Assembly (NCBI GenBank): GCA_001689415.1
Contig: LUJM01000092.1
Coordinates: 1 to 28,015 of the forward strand
Source of the DNA: Bacteroidales bacterium M2
GTDB taxonomy: Bacteria > Bacteroidota > Bacteroidia > Bacteroidales > Muribaculaceae
Reading direction: 5' to 3'
DNA: 28,015 bases
Below, piece by piece: positions 1 through 8,804 of the stretch. Both the position numbers and the translations under genes were made by a program. Under the pieces are notes generated by a model. It was given only the letters and a program-made list of their open reading frames with translations. It searched no databases and was not told the origin of the DNA. Each line of letters begins with the position of its first letter. The stretch's first letter is position 1.

Positions 1-140
1 CTATCGTTGCTGTCCTTTTGAATAATCAATGACCCTTAAGTTAACAGCATTGTGCCGCGACCCTACGAGAGTGGGGGCTTTGAAATTACTCAAAAAGACA
101 ACTCATCTCCTTGGCTAAACAACAATGGGAATACACCCTA
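1..140. other. left-edge non-coding stretch
   Basis: No coding sequence could be supported here. All plus-strand frames meet a stop within the first ~40 bases. The stretch lies downstream of the minus-strand BtuG-like gene. It contains an imperfect GC-rich inverted segment around 60-80 but no convincing terminator with a T-tract. Confidence 0.4.
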
Positions 141-1424
141 TTATTTATAGATGAATTTGCGGGTGGGGGTGATGTAGAGCTGTCCGGGGATTGGGTTTGT
201 GACTTTGATACCCTGAAGGTTGTAGAGGGTTTCTTCGGGTTGTGGTGTGGGTGTTATTTCATCGATACCGGAGTACATCATGTCGCTTACCGCAAGGAAG
301 TGGGCCGGGTTGATGTATACTTTGTGTTCGCCAAGTTTCTCTCCTTCGGGCGACCACTGAATGAGGCTTCCTGCACCTGTATACGATCCGGCGTCGGTGG
401 CGTAGATATATCCGCTATAGGGGTTCACGTATATGCCGTAGGGCATGCCAATTTTTTTAATGTCTTCGAGCATCGTGCCGGGGAAGCCTTCTTCGTCGAT
501 GCCATCGGCTCCTTGCGACTGCATCACAAGTTCGGGGTCGATAACGATGTAGTTAAATTCATACCCTGATGTAATGTAAGAATAGTGCGAGCCGATTGCA
601 TAGAATTTGTCGTCATGAGTTGTGCAGCTATATGTGGCGGCATAGTCGAGCGATACGAAACATTCTTCGTCGGGAGCGTCCTGCAACACTTTCTCGCAGT
701 CAAGGATAATAGTTGCAGCCATTACTTCGTAGTAATCGCCGGGAGAATTGATACACAGATATTTGCCGCTTTGCGACATCTTGCCGTAGAGGTTGATTTG
801 TCCGGTGTCGACAGAGCGAACGACCTGCATTGATTCGGCGTCGATTACGCTTACTGTTGTTTCATATTCGTGGTCTTCCTGAAAGGCATAGCCGCCGGTG
901 TTTGCCACAAACAGGTGTCCGTCGTACCATGCTATACCTTCGGGCTCGTAGCCGACTTCTACGGCTGCCACAACCTTGAAAGTATTGACATCGATTTTTG
1001 CCACATAGCCCTTCTCGAAGGTCTCGAAGCTGCCGTTGATGCCACATTCGTGACCGTAGGACGATACGTATACGTAATTGCCGTCCGAGGCGAGTTTTCG
1101 GCAATTGGGGATATCTTCGGTTGCAGCTACTGCCACTCCGCGGGGTGTGATAAATTGCACGATATTAGACCAATTGACTGCTATGGCTATCAGGTTGTCG
1201 TTGACACGAATGATGTCGTTGGGCGTATCGCCGAGTTTGTTGCCGTTGACATCCATGAACCACTGGTTGCTTACGATATGGCCGTCTTCGAAGTAAGAAA
1301 TCCTGCCGTTGTCTGATTGCCACAAGCCTTCGTTGAGCAGTATTATGCGCTCACCGGCAAAGCCTTGACTGGTTGTGGCCGATAGTAGCAAGGCTGCAAG
1401 GGCCGCTTTGATTGAAGTTCTCAT
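141..1424 (-). CDS. btuG: BtuG-like cobalamin-binding beta-propeller protein (YncE/DUF5074 family)
   Basis: Predicted exported beta-propeller of 427 aa. In Bacteroides, BtuG is a surface protein that binds cobalamin very tightly and hands it to the outer-membrane transporter BtuB. The assignment rests on position and fold. The gene lies 14 bp downstream of btuB behind a cobalamin riboswitch, and repeated blade-like strands are visible (YVYVSSYGHE, GHLFVANTGGYAF, GYIYATDAGSYTGAG), as in YncE/DUF5074 proteins. Residues 1-23 form a signal peptide ending near GFAG. There is no lipobox cysteine, unlike the lipoprotein BtuG described in Bacteroides thetaiotaomicron. The C-terminus (LYNLQGIKVTNP...GQLYI) resembles the short sorting/anchoring motif of many Bacteroidales exoproteins, so surface retention may work differently here. 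The family call is fairly sure; cobalamin binding itself is inferred. Confidence 0.8.
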   Translation of the reverse strand: MRTSIKAALAALLLSATTSQGFAGERIILLNEGLWQSDNGRISYFEDGHIVSNQWFMDVNGNKLGDTPNDIIRVNDNLIAIAVNWSNIVQFITPRGVAVAATEDIPNCRKLASDGNYVYVSSYGHECGINGSFETFEKGYVAKIDVNTFKVVAAVEVGYEPEGIAWYDGHLFVANTGGYAFQEDHEYETTVSVIDAESMQVVRSVDTGQINLYGKMSQSGKYLCINSPGDYYEVMAATIILDCEKVLQDAPDEECFVSLDYAATYSCTTHDDKFYAIGSHYSYITSGYEFNYIVIDPELVMQSQGADGIDEEGFPGTMLEDIKKIGMPYGIYVNPYSGYIYATDAGSYTGAGSLIQWSPEGEKLGEHKVYINPAHFLAVSDMMYSGIDEITPTPQPEETLYNLQGIKVTNPIPGQLYITPTRKFIYK

Positions 1425-1438
1425 TTTTACACTATTAT

Positions 1439-3412
1439 TTAAATGTTGAATATTAGCGAGAAACGATACGTGCGTCCCGGCATGGGATAACGCGGTATGT
1501 GTTCGTACTGCTCGTCGAGCAGGTCGTTGATTTCAAGCGACGCTCCCCACCCACGCCACGAGCCGGTGATTTTGAGATCGACATTGTTGTAGGGGCTTAG
1601 CACATCGTTGGGGTCGGCATACGACCACATGCGTTCGCCCACATGGAGATTCGACACGGTCAGCGACAAGGTGCGCCAACCCACGATTCCGGTAAGGCCG
1701 TAAGATAAGGTCGGGGAATAACAAATAGGCCTGTTGTAAGTATCCTCGTCTTCGGGGTCGGTGCGGTTAAGGTCGCGCTGCCATGTGAGCGAGCACAGTA
1801 AGGATAAGTACCACGACTTGTCGATGGCCCAGCGGCATGAAGCGGTGGCATTGAGTCCTCGGCAAAAGGTCTCGCCATAATTGAGCATTGTCCATGAATA
1901 TGTGCCTTTGAGCGGCAGGCACACTATGCGGTCGGTAATCGAATTGCGGTAGATATCGGCCTGTACCGACGCTGTAACCGAGCGCCATGCGCGATTATAT
2001 TCCACTCCGATATTAAACTGGCGAGTGTACTCCGGCTTGAGGTTGCGGTTGCCGACCTGGGTATAGTACAGATCGTTGAGTGTAGGTACGCGGAATATTG
2101 TTTTGTACCAACCTCTCAATGTAAGAGGCCCTGCCGAGTACCCCAGTGAGATTGCCGGGGTGAATTTATGCAAGGGGTCTGCTGCGCCGGAATGCGTGAA
2201 TGTATGGTCGCGATAGTGCTGGAACAGAACTGACGATGCCAGTTGAAAGCCCCTGTAGCGCAGCTGCAGAGCGGCTACAGCCTTTTGGTCGAAACGGCGT
2301 ATGGTGCTGAATCGTTTGAGGTCGGCGTCGAGCCAGCTCATGCGGGCATCGTAGCCAAGGTTGAGCGACAGCCACTCGGCAGGTACGAAAGCATATGCCG
2401 CCGAGAGGTAGCCGTCGTTCATGCGATAATGGTTGTTGACGCGGGCTGTATTTTGGTTGTCGGGATAGTCGGTACAGTAACGCAGGTATTCGTTGGAGTA
2501 CTTGGCGATGAAATTCAGTTGGTTATGAGGGTTGATATGCCACCGGTACGAGGCTTGCGCGAAGAGGTCGCGGTCCCATTCACGACCGACATTATTGTAC
2601 TTGTCGGACAGTCGTCTAACGATTCCGCCGGGGCATCCGCGCTCGGAGTCGTAGTAGTAAAGATGCGAAGAAAAGCCACCGTTGAATACAGCCGCCTCAA
2701 CACGTGTATAGCGGATATCGGAGTTTCGCCTAACGCCAACAGTATCTTCGTAGCGCGATTTGTAACGGAACTTGTAGTCGCCTCGAGAATTAAGGTACTC
2801 GGCATCAACAAATGCCTGCCAGCCGCGACGGTTCATCTGCAGATTTACTCGTCCGGAGTATGTATGGAACGAGCCTATACGAGCAAGCACCGACAGCGAA
2901 TCGCTCGTAGGACGGCGTGTGCGCAAATATACCGTCGCCCCCGAAGCATACTCCGAGGCCGACTGTGCATTTTCCAGACGGTTGGCATTGTAAAGTGATA
3001 CCGACTCAAGGGTCGACAGGGAAAATTTGCCCAGGTCTACTGTGCCGTTTTGGGCATTGGTCACGCGCACGCCGTCGATGTAGATACCCACATGCTGTGC
3101 CCCGAGCGAACGGACGTTGATAGTCTTGAGGCCGCCAAGGCCTCCATAATCCTTGATTTGGACACCGGCAAAATACTTGAGCGCGTCGGCTATTGAAGTT
3201 GACGACAATGATTGTAACTCTGCTCCCGAGAGGCTTTGCACGGTAGCAAGAGGCTTGCGCCTGCCCGACACCATTACCTCTCGCAAGGCAATAGCGGTAT
3301 CGACAGGTGTATGGTTAGGCTCTACTCGAGCGCCATAACATGATAAACAACCTACCAGTAGCGAAGCAGCTATAAATAGCCACTTGCATCGCTGCAACGA
3401 TGTTAGTATCAT
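1439..3412 (-). CDS. btuB: TonB-dependent outer-membrane cobalamin receptor BtuB
   Basis: A 657-aa outer-membrane beta-barrel that imports corrinoids using the TonB-ExbBD proton motive force. An N-terminal hydrophobic signal (about residues 10-28) is followed by a plug domain at roughly 45-160, with the typical segments SIADALKYFAGVQIKDYGG, NVRSLGAQHVGIYIDGVRV and YASGATVYLRT. Alternating barrel strands continue to the C-terminus, which ends YRFSLIFNI. The length is normal for BtuB. No SusD partner is present, which argues for a vitamin receptor over a glycan receptor. The substrate call comes mainly from the cobalamin riboswitch about 65 bp upstream of the ATG and from the BtuG-like gene directly downstream, presumably in the same transcript. 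The ATG at 3412 is the only good start ahead of the signal peptide. Confidence 0.92.
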   Translation of the reverse strand: MILTSLQRCKWLFIAASLLVGCLSCYGARVEPNHTPVDTAIALREVMVSGRRKPLATVQSLSGAELQSLSSTSIADALKYFAGVQIKDYGGLGGLKTINVRSLGAQHVGIYIDGVRVTNAQNGTVDLGKFSLSTLESVSLYNANRLENAQSASEYASGATVYLRTRRPTSDSLSVLARIGSFHTYSGRVNLQMNRRGWQAFVDAEYLNSRGDYKFRYKSRYEDTVGVRRNSDIRYTRVEAAVFNGGFSSHLYYYDSERGCPGGIVRRLSDKYNNVGREWDRDLFAQASYRWHINPHNQLNFIAKYSNEYLRYCTDYPDNQNTARVNNHYRMNDGYLSAAYAFVPAEWLSLNLGYDARMSWLDADLKRFSTIRRFDQKAVAALQLRYRGFQLASSVLFQHYRDHTFTHSGAADPLHKFTPAISLGYSAGPLTLRGWYKTIFRVPTLNDLYYTQVGNRNLKPEYTRQFNIGVEYNRAWRSVTASVQADIYRNSITDRIVCLPLKGTYSWTMLNYGETFCRGLNATASCRWAIDKSWYLSLLCSLTWQRDLNRTDPEDEDTYNRPICYSPTLSYGLTGIVGWRTLSLTVSNLHVGERMWSYADPNDVLSPYNNVDLKITGSWRGWGASLEINDLLDEQYEHIPRYPMPGRTYRFSLIFNI

Positions 3413-3477
3413 TGTCTCAACAACATTTTTATTCGCGACGCTATTACCACGAGCGCCATAAATGCGAAATTAATACT

Positions 3478-3660
3478 ATTGGCAGGTCTTCTGACTTATC
3501 CCAGCGGGCAACTGCCTTCCCGACGTCTGCACTCTTGCTCGGTCAGTGGCATTGATGTTGTCCGGTTTATGGGGAATCACAGCAGCGGGTCTGTCAGGGA
3601 TTCTCACCCTATTCCCTTTTCATCACCCTTTATAGGGGGTGAACCAACTATTATCTAAAT
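3478..3660 (-). promoter_or_regulatory. cobalamin (adenosylcobalamin-class) riboswitch
   Basis: Read on the minus strand, the 3' end carries the B12 box (AAGTCAGAAGACCTGCC, complement of 3481-3497). Upstream are the conserved GCCACTG element (complement of 3544-3550) and a 5' UUGGU-type segment with a C-rich arm (about 3630-3650). Size (~180 nt), order of elements and position in the leader of btuB fit the cobalamin riboswitch family, in which ligand binding normally represses transport genes. It should shut off btuB and the BtuG-like gene when cobalamin is plentiful. Exact helix borders and the expression platform were not resolved by eye. Confidence 0.95.
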
Positions 3661-3666
3661 CGAGCG

Positions 3667-3674
3667 CAAAGATA
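3667..3674 (-). promoter_or_regulatory. promoter -7 element for the riboswitch-btuB operon
   Basis: The minus strand reads TATCTTTG, a perfect Bacteroidetes -7 element (TAnnTTTG). It predicts transcription starting at about 3660, just where the riboswitch begins. A matching -33 TTTG is not clear; the best candidate is TTAG about 20 bp upstream. Confidence 0.6.
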
Positions 3675-3749
3675 ATGCAAAATTTTAACATAACGCTAAA
3701 ACACCTGTAATTTTTATAGCATTACTGTAAATGCCGGGTCGGCATACTA

Positions 3750-3780
3750 TTGTTTTGACTTCTATTTTTGATTATTTTTG
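3750..3780 (+). promoter_or_regulatory. promoter for the 3789 hydrolase
   Basis: TTG at 3750-3752 is followed after 20 bp by TATTTTTG at 3773-3780, matching the Bacteroidetes -33/-7 pattern. A second perfect TAnnTTTG lies at 3763-3770. Predicted starts at about 3777-3787 fall so close to the first ATG that the ATG at 3807 is a realistic alternative start for the gene. Confidence 0.55.
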
Positions 3781-3788
3781 CGCTTGCT

Positions 3789-4511
3789 ATGAATGCTGAC
3801 TCTGTAATGCGTAGCCGGGTGGCGGTGTTGTTTGTCCATGGTATCGTGGGCAACAGTCGTTTTTTCGACTTCCTGCAGCCGTCGCTGCCGCAAGGGGTTG
3901 TATCGGAGTGTATTACCCTGGCCGGACATGGCGGCGATGCCCTCGATTTCTCGAAAGCCTCGATGGGGCAATGGCGCAGGCAGGTGACAGAGATTGCAGC
4001 CCGATTGCGTGCCGACTACGATAGAGTTGTCATTGTGGCTCACTCTATGGGCACGCTTTTCGCAATAAACGAGGCGGTAGAGGGGCGGGCCGACGCATTG
4101 TTCCTGTTAAACACTCCGCTTCGCATACGCCTGACTCGTAGGCTTTTTACTAACCCGGTCAGGGTGATGCTCGGCCTCACCGGTAATCCTCTTGCTGCTG
4201 CCGCCCGCGATGCTTACGGCGTGGCAATAGACTACAATCCGCTGCACTATTACGGCTGGCCCGCTCGGTATATCGAACTCTTTGCCGAGATTCGAAGGGT
4301 GCGAAAGATTGTGCACCGGCTGGCGTGTCCGACAAGGGTGTTTCTATCCGGCAAGGATGAAATGGTATCGCCCTCGTCGGCAAGTTTTTTCGAGTCGCCG
4401 GATTGCTGCGAACTGACAGTCTTGCCGAAATCGGGTCATTATTATTACACCCCGGGCGACCGTAGGTATATAGTCGACGAGTTCGAAAAGTTTTTATCGC
4501 AGTTTATTTAA
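3789..4511 (+). CDS. cytosolic alpha/beta-fold hydrolase (carboxylesterase/lysophospholipase-like)
   Basis: Alpha/beta hydrolase of 240 aa with a complete catalytic triad by motif: nucleophile elbow AHSMGT (Ser about 86), acid in SGKDEMVS (Asp about 190) and base in KSGHYYY (His about 217). The oxyanion strand is VLFVHGI. There is no signal peptide, so it should act in the cytoplasm. The reading frame opens at a TTG at 3768, but that codon lies inside the promoter. ATG 3789 or ATG 3807 is more plausible, and the latter protein would begin MRSRVAVLFVHG. The 3' end overlaps the convergent TPR gene by 8 bp. The fold resembles monoacylglycerol lipase and Est30-type esterases, but the substrate cannot be read from the sequence. 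Confidence 0.8.
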   Translation: MNADSVMRSRVAVLFVHGIVGNSRFFDFLQPSLPQGVVSECITLAGHGGDALDFSKASMGQWRRQVTEIAARLRADYDRVVIVAHSMGTLFAINEAVEGRADALFLLNTPLRIRLTRRLFTNPVRVMLGLTGNPLAAAARDAYGVAIDYNPLHYYGWPARYIELFAEIRRVRKIVHRLACPTRVFLSGKDEMVSPSSASFFESPDCCELTVLPKSGHYYYTPGDRRYIVDEFEKFLSQFI

Positions 4512-5850
4512 AGAACTTACTCGGGGTGATTTTACCGGTATAAGCGCCCCTTGATTTCAATATTTCTACGCATTGCGCCGCCGACTCCGGTCTATCCACG
4601 TCACCGTATGTCTGACGCATTTTTTTATTTGATGTCGATATCTCCCAGTCAACATGTTTCCCTTTGCATATGGAATAGGCTCGGTATCCGTTTCCGACCT
4701 CGAAAAAAGCTATATACAAAGCATCCCGGTCGTTTTGCGGCTCGGGAAATCTCCACACATACACAGGCTTGTCTCCGTCGACTATTTTTTCAACTGATAT
4801 CTGATCGTAAGTAAACGGGGATTCCATACCGTCGTCGTTCAGCATGATGTGGTTGAGATAGTATGGACTTGCGAGTATTTCTCCTTGTTCCGGTGTAATA
4901 TCGGCAACTACTACCGACAACCATTGGTGTGCTAATTCGTAAGGGCTTATTCTGCGCAATGGCTTGTCAAGAGCCTGCAGTGCTTCTTTTGCAATTTGTT
5001 GGCTCTCGGCATCGCAGCGCGGATTATCGATTATTGCATGGTATACTTCCTTTGCCTTGTCTTTTTTACCACAGAGAGTATACATAGTGCCGATATTGCA
5101 AATTATCAGCCCGTCGTCAGGGGCAAGGGTTCGAGCCTTTTCGAAAGCTTCAAGGGCTTCGTGGAGCTGGCTTGTGGCAAAAAGCGAGCCGCCTAAAATG
5201 TTTAACACACGTATATCATCGTTGAATACTTCGAGATACTTGCGGCACAGAGACTGAAGCTGCTTATCGGCATTGTTTCTGAACAATACCGTGAAATAAT
5301 CGAACATCGAATCTCTGATAAGATCTTCGCTCGGTATTGCTATGTTTTCTATCCAAAGCCATTCTGTGCCCGGCTTTCGACACTCATCCAAAACCTTTAC
5401 AAGTACGTCTGCTTCGCGATCATATAAATCTCTCATCTCGAAAGCCTTGGCAAGCCCGAAACGGAAGTCGAGCCTGCGAGGAAATCGTTTGATTCCTGAC
5501 TCGATCTCGTTGACTGCGTCATCGAAAAGGTTGTTATCCCAGCAAACTTCAGATGTTATGGCTCCTGCCTTAGTACCTGTGCTGTCGGCAAACGTATACC
5601 CCGTAGTTGCTGTGGTATCTGAGGTAAGTACAATCATTTCCTGGCGGCTTTTATTAAGGTAGTAGTTGAACCGCGCTGCTATGAGTTCGGCATCGTCAGG
5701 GTTTTCGGCCTGCCATACTTTGAGCAGGCTGTCGGCTGCATTGTACCTTTGTGCCATAAGGTTATCGTAAAACCTTTCTTTTATGGTTTTCGAAAACACC
5801 GGGAATACAGTAACGATGGAAAGGAGCAGGAAAATAATTCGTACGTTCAT
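4504..5850 (-). CDS. exported tetratricopeptide-repeat protein
   Basis: A 448-aa protein with an N-terminal signal peptide (MNVRIIFLLLSIVTVFPVFS, cleavage about residue 20) and no lipobox cysteine. Helical repeats fill much of the remainder. The clearest TPR-like units are LHEALEAFEKARTLAPDDGLI and an adjoining unit with IGTMYTLCGKKDKAKEVYHAII, about residues 225-290; an earlier half-unit covers MAQRYNAADSLLKVWQAENPDD. The C-terminal ~150 residues look like a separate mixed alpha/beta domain that I do not recognise. It probably acts as a periplasmic scaffold, but no partner is suggested by the neighbours: the Kup gene diverges from it and the hydrolase gene converges on it. It appears to be transcribed alone from its own promoter about 20 bp upstream. 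Confidence 0.8.
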   Translation of the reverse strand: MNVRIIFLLLSIVTVFPVFSKTIKERFYDNLMAQRYNAADSLLKVWQAENPDDAELIAARFNYYLNKSRQEMIVLTSDTTATTGYTFADSTGTKAGAITSEVCWDNNLFDDAVNEIESGIKRFPRRLDFRFGLAKAFEMRDLYDREADVLVKVLDECRKPGTEWLWIENIAIPSEDLIRDSMFDYFTVLFRNNADKQLQSLCRKYLEVFNDDIRVLNILGGSLFATSQLHEALEAFEKARTLAPDDGLIICNIGTMYTLCGKKDKAKEVYHAIIDNPRCDAESQQIAKEALQALDKPLRRISPYELAHQWLSVVVADITPEQGEILASPYYLNHIMLNDDGMESPFTYDQISVEKIVDGDKPVYVWRFPEPQNDRDALYIAFFEVGNGYRAYSICKGKHVDWEISTSNKKMRQTYGDVDRPESAAQCVEILKSRGAYTGKITPSKFFK

Positions 5851-5872
5851 AATATCTGGAGTTTGGATTGCT

Positions 5873-5903
5873 CAAAACTACAATAATATTGTGATATATA
5901 CAA
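5873..5903 (-). promoter_or_regulatory. promoter for the TPR protein gene
   Basis: On the minus strand TTG (complement of 5901-5903) is followed after 20 bp by TAGTTTTG (complement of 5873-5880). The predicted start at about 5866 gives a 16-nt leader before the ATG at 5850. Confidence 0.6.
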
Positions 5904-5993
5904 GTTTTTCTTCGATATATGTGCACCGCCTTTCTAAAAAAACAATATCCGCGCCTTTGTTGTTGTTAACTTAAGTTCCGTATATTGTAACTT

Positions 5994-7943
5994 ATGGCAA
6001 GCAGCACAGTTTCATCACATTCGCGTCTCCACAAACTTTCACTCGCAGGTATGTTGGTGACAGTCGGTATCGTATTCGGCGATATCGGCACATCGCCGTT
6101 ATATGTAATGAAGGCCATAGTAGGAGCATCGCCCGATTATCAGCCCGACTATATTATAGGGGCAGTGTCGTGCGTGATATGGACACTGACTCTTCAGACA
6201 ACTGTCAAGTACGTACTCCTTGCGCTTCGGGCCGATAACCGCGGCGAAGGTGGCATACTTGCTCTCTTTGCGCTTTTGCGACGTCTGCCCCGCAAGTGGT
6301 TGCCTGTCGTTGCTGCCATAGGGGCGGCTGCGCTCGTTGCCGACGGTATGATTACCCCCGCGATTACAGTTTCGTCGGCAGTCGAGGGCCTTTCGCTCGT
6401 TGTGAGCGATGTGCCGGTGCTGATGATAGTGGTGGTGATTATTATTACGGTTTTTGTGATGCAGCAGGCCGGAACAAGCCGTATAGGCCGTTTCTTCGGG
6501 CCGTTCATGCTGTTATGGTTTCTTTCACTGGGCGTGTTGGGTGCATTGAGTATCAAGCTCAGCCCCGATATCCTCAAGGCATTCAACCCATGGTATGCAG
6601 TCAAGCTGCTGATATCGTCGCCACAATGGTTTCTAATCCTTGGAGCTGTATTCCTGTGTACTACCGGTGCAGAGGCTCTGTATTCCGACCTGGGCCACTG
6701 CGGACGCAAGAATATTACCGTCAGCTGGCTGTTTGTAAAGGCAATGCTCATTCTCAACTACCTCGGGCAAGGGGCATGGCTAATATCTACAGGCATGGGC
6801 GAGAGTGTGAATCCGTTCTACGCCATAGTGCCGCACGGCCTTGAAATACCTGCTGTGATAATGGCCACACTCGCGGCTGTAATTGCCAGCCAGGCGCTGC
6901 TGAGTGGGTCGTTTACGATTTTCTCCGAGGCTGTAGGTCTTGACTTCTGGCCCTCGCTCAAAGTGAAATATCCTTCGGCAGAGCGAGGGCAGTTGTATAT
7001 CCCTGCGGTAAATTGGAGTCTCCTTGCCGGATGCTTGCTCACCGTGGCGATATTCCGTGATTCATCGCATATGGAGGCTGCCTACGGATTGTCGATTACG
7101 ATAGCCATGATTATGACCACGGTTTTGCTGGCGATTTGGCTGCGGGTAAGGCGCGTTGCGGCTGTTTGGTGCATATTGTTTTTCGGATTCTTTACTGCGC
7201 TCGAAGGCTTGTTCTTTGTGGCAAACCTTGCCAAGTTTACCCACGGTGGTTGGTACAGCATTCTTATTGGCGGTGTTATTGCCGCCATTATGATAGTGTG
7301 GATGAAATCTACCGCACTGAGGTCGAAGTATATCGATTATAAGCCCCTTGGCGAGAGCATAGCGCTGATATCCGACATAAGCGAGGATTGCTCGATACCA
7401 AAATATGCCTCCAACCTCGTATATCTGAGCCGATCGTCAAATCCGGCTATGATAGAGTCGAAAGTGCTATACTCCATTATCAACCGTCAGCCCAAACGAG
7501 CCGACCATTATTGGTTTGTACACATCTCTCACGACGATGCTCCGGATACACTCGGGTATAGTGTTGTCACCATTGAGCCTCGCAAGGTGTTTGTCATCAC
7601 CATGCATTTAGGTTTCAAGGTCACACCGAGAATCAATGTATATCTCCGTCAGGTAGTCGAGGACCTTGTGGCCAAAGGCAATGTCGACCTTGTGAGCACA
7701 TATCCTTCGCTTCGTCGTCGTGGTATACCGGGCGACTTCCGCTTTATCATCCTGCACCGTGTCTTTTCACCTTCGAGTAGCTGTAGCCGAAGAGAGGCAA
7801 GTCTTTTGCGGCTTCACGACCGCCTGAGGCATCTCGGTATATCAGATACCGAAGCCCTCGGCCTCGACACAAGTGTCGTAACCCTCGAATCTGTACCATT
7901 GATACTCACCACAACCCCCACACAGCGCATTATGCCGATTTAG
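5994..7943 (+). CDS. kup: KUP/HAK/KT-family potassium uptake transporter
   Basis: A 649-aa inner-membrane potassium transporter, coupled to protons in characterised members. The family signature GDIGTSPLY is at residues 29-37, followed by about twelve membrane helices to residue ~440 and a hydrophilic C-terminal domain of ~200 residues, as is usual for Kup. Other recognisable stretches are ADNRGEGGILALFALL, ADGMITPAITVSSAVEGL, TGAEALYSDLGHCGR and NYLGQGAW. Length and motif order match the family and nothing appears broken. The ATG at 5994 directly precedes the conserved N-terminus. A possible promoter is TTTG at 5956-5959 with a degenerate TATATTG 21 bp downstream, but that is too close to the ATG to be convincing. 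Its stop codon lies 1 bp from that of the convergent hydrolase gene. Confidence 0.95.
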   Translation: MASSTVSSHSRLHKLSLAGMLVTVGIVFGDIGTSPLYVMKAIVGASPDYQPDYIIGAVSCVIWTLTLQTTVKYVLLALRADNRGEGGILALFALLRRLPRKWLPVVAAIGAAALVADGMITPAITVSSAVEGLSLVVSDVPVLMIVVVIIITVFVMQQAGTSRIGRFFGPFMLLWFLSLGVLGALSIKLSPDILKAFNPWYAVKLLISSPQWFLILGAVFLCTTGAEALYSDLGHCGRKNITVSWLFVKAMLILNYLGQGAWLISTGMGESVNPFYAIVPHGLEIPAVIMATLAAVIASQALLSGSFTIFSEAVGLDFWPSLKVKYPSAERGQLYIPAVNWSLLAGCLLTVAIFRDSSHMEAAYGLSITIAMIMTTVLLAIWLRVRRVAAVWCILFFGFFTALEGLFFVANLAKFTHGGWYSILIGGVIAAIMIVWMKSTALRSKYIDYKPLGESIALISDISEDCSIPKYASNLVYLSRSSNPAMIESKVLYSIINRQPKRADHYWFVHISHDDAPDTLGYSVVTIEPRKVFVITMHLGFKVTPRINVYLRQVVEDLVAKGNVDLVSTYPSLRRRGIPGDFRFIILHRVFSPSSSCSRREASLLRLHDRLRHLGISDTEALGLDTSVVTLESVPLILTTTPTQRIMPI

Positions 7944-7944
7944 T

Positions 7945-8775
7945 CTATTGCTGTTTTTCGAGGAATTCCTTTACAAAGCGGTTCGACACATCCCTTTCGT
8001 CGGGTTTGAATCCGTGCCCCGCGCCGGGTATCACGCCTATATGGGCATTGTGATATTTCTTCATGGCTTCCTCGGAATACTCTACAGGCACCACAGGGTC
8101 TTTCGAGCCGTGGATAATCTGCACAGGTCCGCGGTAGCCGGTGATTTTGCCATACACATCGATGTCGCGTAATTCCTTGAAAAAGCGTCGGCCAATAGGC
8201 ACATTCCATACCTTGGTGGTATCGGGAATCTCTGCCTCGGTTTTGTAGCGCGAGTTCCAGTTGTCGGGGATGCACAGCGCCGGGTAAATGAGGACGAGGC
8301 TGCTTATGGTATCGCCAAGCTCGGCTGCTGCCATTGCCGACACAAATCCGCCTTGACTCTCGCCGATTAGTACCATGCGAGCGGGGTCGGTATCGGCTTG
8401 GGCCCTGAAATATCGTACTATCGCTTTCAGGTCGTTTTTCTCATCAATTACCGACATATTCATGGTGTTGTTGTCGCTCTTGCTGCCAAGGCCTCCGCAG
8501 GGGAAATCGAACGTATATACCGCATAGCCGAGCTTATTGAGAGTGTCGAAATAGTCGCGCCCGAAATGGTGCGTGCCGTTGAATCCGTGGCTCACAATTG
8601 CAACGCCGTGCTTATTGCCGGTCGAAGGTACGGATTCGATACCGTAGATACGGCGGCTGCCGTTTTCGATCCAACGTTCTTTCACTGTAGGTGCATCATT
8701 CCGGCTATAAGCCGACTGAAACGCCCCTACTTGCATCAATATACACAAGCCTATGGTTGATAATATTTTCTTCAT
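7945..8775 (-). CDS. exported alpha/beta-fold hydrolase (S33/acyl-esterase-like)
   Basis: A 276-aa protein with a signal peptide (MKKILSTIGLCILMQVGAFQSAYS, cut near 24), so probably periplasmic or secreted. The triad is visible: GESQGG (Ser140), HGSKDPVVP (Asp226) and GAGHGFK (His254). The oxyanion region is VSHGFNG. The pattern VYTFDFPCGGLGSKSDNNTMNMSVIDEKNDLKAIV is typical of serine aminopeptidase S33 / dienelactone-type hydrolases, often annotated as xylan esterase or acyl-peptidase-like in Bacteroidales. The substrate is unknown. The start is only 29 bp downstream of the helicase fusion stop, and no TAnnTTTG element is visible in that gap. It may be read from the helicase transcript or from a promoter within that gene. 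Confidence 0.85.
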   Translation of the reverse strand: MKKILSTIGLCILMQVGAFQSAYSRNDAPTVKERWIENGSRRIYGIESVPSTGNKHGVAIVSHGFNGTHHFGRDYFDTLNKLGYAVYTFDFPCGGLGSKSDNNTMNMSVIDEKNDLKAIVRYFRAQADTDPARMVLIGESQGGFVSAMAAAELGDTISSLVLIYPALCIPDNWNSRYKTEAEIPDTTKVWNVPIGRRFFKELRDIDVYGKITGYRGPVQIIHGSKDPVVPVEYSEEAMKKYHNAHIGVIPGAGHGFKPDERDVSNRFVKEFLEKQQ

Positions 8776-8804
8776 GAATAATTAGATGTAGGTTAAAAGC
8801 GCAT

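Noticed and set aside
60..80. Possible terminator for the BtuG-like gene
   Set aside because: The inverted segment is imperfect and no T-tract follows it on the minus strand.
2243..2998. 251-aa plus-strand open frame
   Set aside because: It is antisense to btuB, whose protein has clear plug and barrel motifs; the plus-strand translation shows no recognisable domain or start context.
5956..5987. Promoter for kup (TTTG, 21 bp, TATATTG)
   Set aside because: The -7 element is one base short of consensus and would place the start essentially on the ATG.
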